A stretch of DNA of 5,437 nt from Candidatus Gottesmanbacteria bacterium RIFCSPLOWO2_01_FULL_49_10 (GTDB lineage Bacteria > Patescibacteriota > Microgenomatia > UBA10105 > UBA927), in assembly GCA_001781025.1 (NCBI GenBank), contig MFJZ01000029.1, positions 3,644-9,080 of the forward strand, given 5' to 3'. Positions 1 through 4,113 of the stretch are shown here, one piece after another. The stretch's first letter is position 1. Every line of letters starts with the position of its first letter. Made by a program: the position numbers and the translations under genes. Below the pieces are notes generated by a model. That model was given only the letters and a program-made list of their open reading frames with translations, was not told where the DNA came from and did not search any database.

Positions 1-1663
1 AGAGCGCGTCGACTTTTTCGTGGTTGACGAGTATATCGATTTTGACCACATCCACGGCCTGAAATTCAAAAAATTCATAATCCAGGCTCGCGTACCCTTC
101 CGAAACACTCTTGAGCCGGTCAAAAAAATCTATGATCATGTCGGCAAGCGGCATAAGGTACGTAAACTCCACCTGCTCGCCTATATACTGCAGGTCGATG
201 TACTCTCCCCGCTTCTCCTGCGCTAGCTGCATGATGATCCCGACGTACGGCTTGGGAGTAAAAATTCTCACCTGCATGATCGGCTCTTTGACCCCACTAA
301 TATACGTAGGATCAGGAAATTCAGTTGCAGATTGGACGACGACTTCGGTGCCTGTGTCGGTTGGCGTACCGATGACGCTTGAGGCGGTAAGTCCTAACTT
401 GGAAAGTGACACGCCGGGGGCAAGCATCAAATGATACTCAACCGACGGGGCGGTGGCAATCATATTGAGGTCAAATTCACGCGAGAGGCGCTCCTGAACA
501 ATTTCCGCGTGAAGAAGACCCAAAAATCCGCAGTGGAATCCATTGCCCAGTGCAGCTGAGGAAATAGGACGAAAGGTGAAAGCACTGTCACTCAACCGAA
601 GTTTATCAAGCAACTCACGGGCCGAACTAAACTCGTCACTGTTGATAGGGAACAGGCTCAAAAAAACCATCGGCTTGGGCTCTTTATACCCCGGGAGAGG
701 GTCTTTGGCCTGAAGAGTCTGCCTAGCGTTGAGCACTTTTCCAATCGTCACCGTGTCTCCGACCTTGGCAAGACGGACATCTTTAAGTCCCGTGGCAATG
801 TACCCGACTTCACCGGTACCGATCCCTTTAGATGCCAGCATCTCAGGCATAAAAAATCCGACTTCCACCGGCGTTACCAAAGCGTTTGAGGCGAAAAATT
901 TGACGCTCGTATGAGGATCATACGGCATCGTACCATCTACTACTCGAACAAAAACTATCACTCCTTTATGCGGATCAAACTGTGAGGAAAAAATAAGCGC
1001 ACGTAGTGGTTCGCCGGGCTCACCATGGGGAGAAGGCATGCGCTCGACAATGGCGTCAAGCACCGCTTCGATGTTCTGACCGGTTTTGGCAGAAATTTCT
1101 ATGATATCCTCATCGCGAAATCCCAACGCTCGAAGCTCTGTCCTGGTTTCTTCTATCCGCGCGTGGGGCATGTCTATTTTATTTACGAGCGGAATAATCG
1201 TAAGGTTATGGAGACGGGCAGCTGCGAGATTGGCAAGGGTCTGCGCCTGTACGCCCTGCGTGGCGTCGACAACTAATAACGCGCCTTCACAAGCGGCGAG
1301 GGATCGGCTGACTTCGTAGGAAAAATCGACGTGGCCAGGAGTGTCGATGAGATTCAGAATGAATTCTGAATTTTCAAATCTCAAATCTGAAATCTCAATG
1401 TCCAACGATGTATGCGGATTTATATGTCTACCCTCTTTTTGGTCATTGTGATTTGAGTTTTGTGATTTGTAACGCATCCTCACTGGTGCCAGTTTGATCG
1501 TAATCCCCCGCTCGCGCTCGATCGGGTTACTGTCGAGGATCTGGGAGCGCATATCCCGCTTGGCGACCGTCCCGGTGAGCTCCAAGAGCCGATCCGCAAG
1601 CGTACTTTTCCCGTGGTCGATATGAGCGATGATGGCAAAATTTCGGATGTGTGATTGGTTCAT
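1..1663 (-). CDS. lepA: Elongation factor 4 (LepA), C-terminus beyond window
   Basis: LepA is a ribosome-dependent translational GTPase that back-translocates or remodels stalled ribosomes; it acts in the cytoplasm and at the membrane. About 554 residues are visible from ATG at 1663. Seen: G1 AHIDHGKST (13-21), switch I RERGIT (50-55), G3 DTPGH (107-111), the G4 motif NKID, then the LepA-type segments FHCGFLGLLHAEIVQERL, EKRGEYIDLQY and FFDRLKSVSEGYASLDYEF, ending at VNHEKVDAL. Compared with E. coli LepA (about 600 residues), roughly the last 95 residues lie outside the window. The start fits the family N-terminus (MNQSHIRNFAIIAHIDHG). The Shine-Dalgarno is weak: AGGA lies 13 bases before ATG. 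The oddity is an extra segment of about 28 residues between switch I and G3 (residues about 67-99), encoded by a palindromic repeat. The frame is intact and every GTPase motif is kept, so the protein is probably functional. Identification is near certain. Confidence 0.97.
   Translation of the reverse strand, partial: MNQSHIRNFAIIAHIDHGKSTLADRLLELTGTVAKRDMRSQILDSNPIERERGITIKLAPVRMRYKSQNSNHNDQKEGRHINPHTSLDIEISDLRFENSEFILNLIDTPGHVDFSYEVSRSLAACEGALLVVDATQGVQAQTLANLAAARLHNLTIIPLVNKIDMPHARIEETRTELRALGFRDEDIIEISAKTGQNIEAVLDAIVERMPSPHGEPGEPLRALIFSSQFDPHKGVIVFVRVVDGTMPYDPHTSVKFFASNALVTPVEVGFFMPEMLASKGIGTGEVGYIATGLKDVRLAKVGDTVTIGKVLNARQTLQAKDPLPGYKEPKPMVFLSLFPINSDEFSSARELLDKLRLSDSAFTFRPISSAALGNGFHCGFLGLLHAEIVQERLSREFDLNMIATAPSVEYHLMLAPGVSLSKLGLTASSVIGTPTDTGTEVVVQSATEFPDPTYISGVKEPIMQVRIFTPKPYVGIIMQLAQEKRGEYIDLQYIGEQVEFTYLMPLADMIIDFFDRLKSVSEGYASLDYEFFEFQAVDVVKIDILVNHEKVDAL
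1352..1371. repeat. Short perfect inverted repeat beside the lepA insertion
   Basis: Arms ATTCAGAAT (1352-1360) and ATTCTGAAT (1363-1371) are perfect inverted repeats with a two-base spacer. They lie directly against the larger palindromic element and overlap the codons where the normal LepA sequence (LNLIDTPGH) resumes. It may be the outer edge of the same inserted element, or chance in A/T-rich DNA. Confidence 0.45.
1373..1471. repeat. Palindromic repeat element inserted in frame in lepA
   Basis: Two 27-base arms, 1373-1399 and 1445-1471, are inverted relative to each other with 22 of 27 positions matching and a 45-base centre. Each arm is itself built of three near-heptamers of the type CAAATCT/CAAATCA. 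The arms fall exactly on lepA codons 89-97 and 65-73, and the whole adds no stop. This A/T-rich, low-complexity DNA is unlike the surrounding lepA sequence, and LepA homologues have only a short hairpin turn here. It looks like a mobile palindromic repeat that landed in a gene. Whether other copies exist in the genome cannot be seen from here. Confidence 0.7.
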
Positions 1664-1737
1664 ACGTGATGGTTTATCCTGAGTCCACTCTTATGACGAA
1701 AGGCAAAATTCCTTATATTGTCTTGGCTCATGTTTAC

Positions 1738-1746
1738 ATTGTATCA
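1738..1746 (-). promoter_or_regulatory. Possible extended -10 promoter for lepA
   Basis: On the minus strand TGA precedes TACAAT (1738-1743), an extended -10 element differing from consensus at one base. No good -35 is present: the -35 position falls in the repeat at 1755-1779. Transcription would start near 1731 and leave an untranslated leader of about 70 bases before lepA. This is a weak prediction. Confidence 0.3.
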
Positions 1747-1754
1747 AATGACAC

Positions 1755-1779
1755 CCTTGTAAGGTGGCACCTTTAAAGG
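1755..1779. repeat. TTTAAA-type palindromic repeat, copy 1 (upstream of RAYT)
   Basis: A degenerate left arm CCTTGTAAGG (1755-1764), the spacer TGGCA, and a perfect right arm CCTTTAAAGG (1770-1779). It ends 12 bases before the transposase start codon. Relative to the other copies the left arm has two changed bases. The central TGGCA has the same orientation as in all other copies in the window. Confidence 0.85.
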
Positions 1780-1791
1780 TATGCTCAGGGT

Positions 1792-2484
1792 ATGCCCGGA
1801 AAACATATCGTTAAAGTCTACGTGAAAGACGCATTTTACCACGTCTACAACAGAGGGGTTGAAAAACGAGTCATCTTTAAAGATGCCCAAGACCACGCTG
1901 TATTCCTCAAATATCTCAAGGAAGCACTCGCCAAACCCACCGACCGAACGAAGCTTGCCGTCGGTGTTACCTTTAAAGGTGGCACCTTTAAAGGTGTCCC
2001 GAGACAGCCGAAGAATTTTCACCAAACGATCGACCTTGTCTGTTATGTGCTCATGCCGAATCATTTTCACTTCCTCGTAAAACAGCGCGATGAACACTCA
2101 CTCGATGCTTTTGTTCAATCTGTATGCATCCGGTACAGTATGTATTTCAATAAACGATATCGACGGGTGGGAAAACTGTTTCAGGGACACTACCGGGCGG
2201 TCTTAATCGAAGAGGAATCATATCTCCTCCACCTTACACGGTATATCCATCTCAATCCGAAGGAAACAAATCCCAATCTTGTCAAAGGATGCAGTTCGTA
2301 TGCTGACTTTTTACACCTGCGGCATACCGCTTGGGTAAAACCTGAGGAGATTCTTTCGTTTTTCACCCCAACTGTCCTTCCGTTCCTAAAACAGAGAACG
2401 AAGTATAGAAACTTTGTGGAAGATTACGCACTCCCCGGCGATACCGTCCTAGGTAGTCTGACTCTTGAAGATGATACCCTTTAA
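1792..2484 (+). CDS. REP-associated tyrosine transposase (RAYT, Y1/HUH family)
   Basis: A 230-residue single-strand DNA nuclease/transposase of the IS200/IS605-like Y1 superfamily, RAYT branch. Seen: N-terminal FYHVYNRG (15-22), the metal-binding HUH motif in YVLMPNHFHFLV (His91 and His93), the helix holding the candidate nucleophile (Tyr115 or Tyr118, in IRYSMYFNKRYRRVGKLFQG), and the closing family signature YIHLNP (151-156). Length is normal for RAYTs, and the product looks intact. Such enzymes nick and rejoin single-stranded palindromic DNA by a 5'-phosphotyrosine intermediate. Residues 60-68 (TFKGGTFKG) are encoded by a palindromic repeat sitting between the first helix and the HUH strand. 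The stop TAA lies in the downstream repeat. The start is chosen from the family N-terminus; AGGG lies only one base before the ATG, so initiation is probably poor, in keeping with low transposase expression. No clear promoter was found. Confidence 0.93.
   Translation: MPGKHIVKVYVKDAFYHVYNRGVEKRVIFKDAQDHAVFLKYLKEALAKPTDRTKLAVGVTFKGGTFKGVPRQPKNFHQTIDLVCYVLMPNHFHFLVKQRDEHSLDAFVQSVCIRYSMYFNKRYRRVGKLFQGHYRAVLIEEESYLLHLTRYIHLNPKETNPNLVKGCSSYADFLHLRHTAWVKPEEILSFFTPTVLPFLKQRTKYRNFVEDYALPGDTVLGSLTLEDDTL
1963..2000. repeat. TTTAAA-type palindromic repeat, copy 2 (inside the RAYT gene)
   Basis: The core 1970-1994 is two perfect CCTTTAAAGG arms around TGGCA, symmetric except for the central base. Its flanks continue the pattern (GGTGTTACC before, GGTGTCCC after), giving a 15-base periodicity of GGTGNNACC plus TTTAAA over about two and a half units. 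It is read in frame as TFKGGTFKG; in one of the other frames the arm would give a TAA stop. Confidence 0.9.
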
Positions 2485-2535
2485 AGGTGGCACCTTTAAA
2501 GGGTCTTTAAAGGCTTTAAAGGGTAACCTTTAAAG
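2476..2535. repeat. TTTAAA-type palindromic repeat, copy 3, with degenerate tail units
   Basis: A 29-base palindrome (2476-2504), ACCC...GGGT at its ends with two CCTTTAAAGG arms around TGGCA, holds the RAYT stop codon TAA (2482-2484). It is followed by three further TTTAAA cores: CTTTAAAG at 2505-2512 and 2514-2521, and ACCTTTAAAG at 2526-2535. As RNA the 29-base unit would fold into a 13-bp stem with a three-base loop on either strand. It sits between two convergent genes, so a role as a bidirectional transcription or mRNA 3'-end barrier is plausible, although there is no T-run. Confidence 0.88.
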
Positions 2536-2552
2536 ATGGTGTTAGAACATTT

Positions 2553-2903
2553 CTAAAACCCTTCGTGTGGTCGCTTGGCAATAAAAAAACAAGCGGGTTC
2601 TCCATTAAGAGTGCGGATGTCTATCTCTCCGCGTTGACCAACAATGAATGCAACGCCCTCGCCACCAGAAAGGCATACAGCGTTTCGCATGGACCTTCCT
2701 AGGCTGATATCTGTTACCTGAAGCATTGCGCGGTAATGAACCGCAGTGATTTCTATCATGCCGCCATTGCCCCTAAGTTTTATCCCAGGAACTCTTTTCT
2801 CAATTTCGACACGTTCAAAACCCAAGGCTGCAATAGCATTCACCTGGTCTCTGTCGTCTCCCTGAGATGCCATAATCCATACATACCGATCTGTTTCTGC
2901 CAT
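2553..2903 (-). CDS. Hypothetical protein, 116 residues
   Basis: I do not recognise this family. The 116-residue product starts MAETDRYVWIMASQGDD and ends AKRPHEGF. It has no signal peptide or membrane segment and a pattern of alternating hydrophobic strands (YVWIMAS, VEIEKRVPG, MIEITAVHY, GVAFIVGQ, PACFFIAK), so it looks like a small soluble, mostly beta protein. Evidence that it is real: a strong Shine-Dalgarno GAAGGAG (2914-2920) ten bases before ATG, a good promoter just upstream (2933-2962), and coding-like codon use. It converges with the RAYT gene, with copy 3 of the palindrome between their stops, and diverges from the small gene that follows. A regulatory or binding role cannot be supported from the sequence. 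Confidence 0.75.
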   Translation of the reverse strand: MAETDRYVWIMASQGDDRDQVNAIAALGFERVEIEKRVPGIKLRGNGGMIEITAVHYRAMLQVTDISLGRSMRNAVCLSGGEGVAFIVGQRGEIDIRTLNGEPACFFIAKRPHEGF

Positions 2904-2932
2904 AAAATACTAACTCCTTCTAAGCCCGAAGC

Positions 2933-2962
2933 ATTATACTACTATAAGCTAGAATTAGACAA
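2933..2962 (-). promoter_or_regulatory. Sigma-70-type promoter for the 116-residue gene
   Basis: On the minus strand -35 TTGTCT (2957-2962) and a perfect -10 TATAAT (2933-2938) are separated by 18 bases. Transcription would begin near 2926, leaving a leader of about 22 bases that contains the ribosome binding site GAAGGAG at 2914-2920. The -35 lies 10 bases from the palindrome at 2973-3001. Confidence 0.7.
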
Positions 2963-2972
2963 AAAACAGATT

Positions 2973-3001
2973 ACCCTTTAAAGGTGGCACCTTTAAAGGG
3001 T
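2973..3001. repeat. TTTAAA-type palindromic repeat, copy 4 (between divergent genes)
   Basis: A 29-base palindrome identical in sequence to the 2476-2504 unit: ACCC and GGGT ends, two CCTTTAAAGG arms and a central TGGCA. It lies in the divergent intergenic region, just behind the promoter of the minus-strand gene and against the 5' end of the plus-strand gene. It supplies the in-frame TAA (2994-2996) that bounds the plus-strand frame and part of a possible GTG start at 3000. Confidence 0.92.
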
Positions 3002-3029
3002 GGGGTTGCGCTCTTGGGAACGTTCGTGT

Positions 3030-3341
3030 ATGCTCTACGTGCGTATGGGTGCAGTCGAGATAATACCCCATATCCGGGGTGATGAGAAAGAACCAACTCC
3101 CTTTGTGGAGGTTATTATAGACGTCGGTAAACCCAGTAGTGCCGAGGATTTTGAGCGACGACTCCGAGCTGCAGTAATAATTGATGATGACGCAGTAGTA
3201 TCTAAAGATAAAAAAAGAAAAGCTCGTTTGTTTAACGAACGTGTCGCTGGCACTTCTAAACAAAAAAGGGGGCTCCACGAGAATGGTACCGGCTATGCAT
3301 CAGATGAGGCTCCACTCGTAAAAGGCGGCAGGAGAGGATAA
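3030..3341 (+). CDS. Hypothetical protein, about 103 residues
   Basis: I do not recognise this family. From ATG at 3030 the product begins MLYVRMGAVEIIPHIRGDEK. A short beta-like core (TPFVEVIIDVG) leads to an amphipathic segment (SAEDFERRLRAAVIIDDDAV), and the protein ends in a basic, probably disordered tail rich in Lys/Arg/Gly (SKDKKRKARLFNERVAG, then APLVKGGRRG). The frame could open at GTG 3000, within the palindrome, or at ATG 3045. I prefer 3030 because a weak GGGA lies 11 bases upstream and because 3000 would place repeat sequence in the protein. The basic tail could bind nucleic acid, but that is a guess. The opposite-strand frame at the same place looks like a shadow. Reality of the gene is likely but not certain. 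Confidence 0.5.
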   Translation: MLYVRMGAVEIIPHIRGDEKEPTPFVEVIIDVGKPSSAEDFERRLRAAVIIDDDAVVSKDKKRKARLFNERVAGTSKQKRGLHENGTGYASDEAPLVKGGRRG

Positions 3342-3381
3342 CTACGCAGCTGCCCCACCCGGCTCGATAATCTCTACTACT

Positions 3382-3492
3382 TCACGAGTCAACTGAACCC
3401 ATCTTGTTCAAACGACCACTAGATCGGCTCTTAAACCTCCCATCAATACGCTCAAAACGCCGTTCAAATGCCTTGCAAGTCGATCCCTGCTC
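3382..3492 (-). pseudogene. Possible remnant of a coiled-coil gene after brnA
   Basis: The 3342-3492 stretch has no complete gene. On the minus strand the frame directly after the brnA TAG stays open for 36 codons and reads KAFERRFERIDGRFKSR near its start. The repeated FxRRFxxID/RF spacing resembles the heptad proteins of the FDRRFxxIDxRF type that are common in bacterial accessory regions. There is no start codon in a sensible place and no ribosome binding site. It may be a decayed fragment or a former C-terminal extension of brnA, or chance. Confidence 0.2.
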
Positions 3493-3756
3493 CTACGCCG
3501 CGCCTAAACCTTGACGGATATATTGCTTGATGAGCGTCTGGTAGGGCATGTCCAGGACATTTGCTTGTTGTTTTACCCGGGCAAGCAAGACTTCCTGCAA
3601 CCGGATGGTAATGGGTTTGCTGGTAAACTTGAGATCCGGAAAAATCCAACGCTCGGCTTTGCTATAGTCCAAGTACTCTGTCGAGTCTACACGAAGCCAG
3701 AACTTCGCTTCTTCTGCTTCCGTTTTAAATTTTGGTATCTTTTTTAATCGTTTCAT
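3493..3756 (-). CDS. brnA: BrnA/CopG-family antitoxin
   Basis: The 87-residue antitoxin partner of the BrnT toxin. The C-terminal half is a ribbon-helix-helix DNA-binding fold: beta strand SKPITIRL (46-53), helix A EVLLARVKQQANVL (55-68) and helix B PYQTLIKQYIRQGL (71-84). The N-terminal half carries the CopG-antitoxin signature EEAKFW (15-20) and an acidic/aromatic stretch (DSTEYLDYSKAERW), probably the toxin-binding part. Proteins of this kind neutralise BrnT by direct binding and repress the operon through the RHH dimer. The start is fixed by a near-perfect Shine-Dalgarno AAAGGAGGT eight bases before ATG. It overlaps the end of brnT by 32 bases, and the usual order, toxin first, is kept. 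Confidence 0.85.
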   Translation of the reverse strand: MKRLKKIPKFKTEAEEAKFWLRVDSTEYLDYSKAERWIFPDLKFTSKPITIRLQEVLLARVKQQANVLDMPYQTLIKQYIRQGLGAA

Positions 3757-4036
3757 ATTTTTCTACCTCCTTTCTATGCATCCGACGTGCGGAAATAATC
3801 CTGATTTTCCCATTTCGTATAGTGAATGTCACAAAGAGAATCCTTTGCCTATCAGATTTGCCCAAAATCACCTGTCGCTCTTCTTTTTCGGAATGCCGCT
3901 CGTCTGGACGAATACATCCATCGGCGTCGAAAAAAACACTTTCTGCCTCTTCTGGAGTCACCCCATGCTTTCGGCGACTTTTATCGAGATTTCCCTTGTC
4001 CCACTCAAATGCGAAAATTCCCGATTTGAGCTTCAT
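3725..4036 (-). CDS. brnT: BrnT-family type II toxin (RelE-like ribonuclease)
   Basis: The 103-residue toxin of a BrnTA module. Family features in order: FAFEWDKGN (8-16), RRKHGVTPEEAESVFFD (21-37), the HSEKEERQVILGKSD loop, the strands RILFVTFTI and GKIRIISARR, and the closing RRMHRKEVEKYE. The K-H-G motif, the ERQVILG strand and the SARR motif are the hallmark conserved blocks. BrnT proteins are RelE-fold ribonucleases that inhibit translation and are released under stress when BrnA is degraded. An in-frame ATG exists at 4042, but the -10 element (4043-4048) ends right beside it, so transcription should begin at about 4036. I therefore choose ATG 4036, which makes the mRNA leaderless; no Shine-Dalgarno is visible for either ATG. 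The last 32 bases overlap brnA and include its ribosome binding site. Confidence 0.88.
   Translation of the reverse strand: MKLKSGIFAFEWDKGNLDKSRRKHGVTPEEAESVFFDADGCIRPDERHSEKEERQVILGKSDRQRILFVTFTIRNGKIRIISARRMHRKEVEKYETIKKDTKI
3765..3773 (-). promoter_or_regulatory. Strong ribosome binding site for brnA, inside brnT
   Basis: AAAGGAGGT on the minus strand, almost fully complementary to the 16S anti-Shine-Dalgarno, lies eight bases before the brnA ATG and is translated as part of brnT (codons for RKEV). With a leaderless toxin and a strong antitoxin RBS, antitoxin synthesis should exceed toxin synthesis from one mRNA. Confidence 0.85.
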
Positions 4037-4056
4037 GTACATATGATATATGTACA
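4036..4056. promoter_or_regulatory. Palindromic operator at the brnT start
   Basis: Perfect 9-base arms TGTACATAT (4036-4044) and ATATGTACA (4048-4056) around GAT. The palindrome covers the whole -10 element and reaches the predicted transcription start and toxin start codon. This placement is what is expected for autorepression by the BrnA/BrnT complex, whose RHH domain binds short inverted repeats. The protein partner is inferred from context. Confidence 0.72.
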
Positions 4057-4071
4057 GTTATCCACTGTCAA
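4043..4071 (-). promoter_or_regulatory. Sigma-70-type promoter of brnTA
   Basis: A consensus -35 TTGACA (4066-4071) and a near-consensus -10 TATCAT (4043-4048) are 17 bases apart, the optimal spacing. The predicted transcription start, 6-7 bases beyond the -10, coincides with ATG at 4036. The spacer and -10 are covered by the palindromic operator. Confidence 0.75.
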
Positions 4072-4113
4072 GATGAAGACGGTTCATCGGATGGGGATAT
4101 CACCATGAAGGGA

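Larger units (their letters stand above)
1755..2535 (+). mobile_element. RAYT transposase with flanking palindromes (REPtron-like unit)
   Basis: A single-gene unit: a Y1/HUH transposase gene with the same palindrome immediately before its start (1755-1779), within its reading frame (1970-1994) and across its stop codon (2476-2535). In Proteobacteria, RAYT genes flanked by inverted REP sequences process REP single strands, and such repeats spread as non-autonomous elements. By analogy these palindromes are the likely substrates here. No target-site duplication can be assigned, and unit boundaries are set by the repeats only. Confidence 0.55.

Noticed and set aside
1744..2097. Minus-strand 117-residue frame opposite the RAYT gene
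   Set aside because: It is a shadow of the RAYT coding strand, which has clear family motifs; the peptide has no recognisable features or ribosome binding site.
1755..3001. The palindromes as a CRISPR array
   Set aside because: Spacing between copies is irregular (hundreds of bases with genes between), with no spacers of constant length and no cas genes.
3063..3081. ACCCC / GGGGT hairpin
   Set aside because: A five-base stem within coding sequence, with no T-run; expected by chance.
2955..3278. Minus-strand 107-residue frame opposite the 3030-3341 gene
   Set aside because: The composition is Phe/Tyr/Cys/Ser-heavy and shadow-like, it runs through the palindromic repeat and the divergent promoter, and the plus-strand reading looks more protein-like.
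3325..3356. GGCAG ... CTGCC as a terminator after the 3030-3341 gene
   Set aside because: The stem is only five bases with a long loop and no T-tract.
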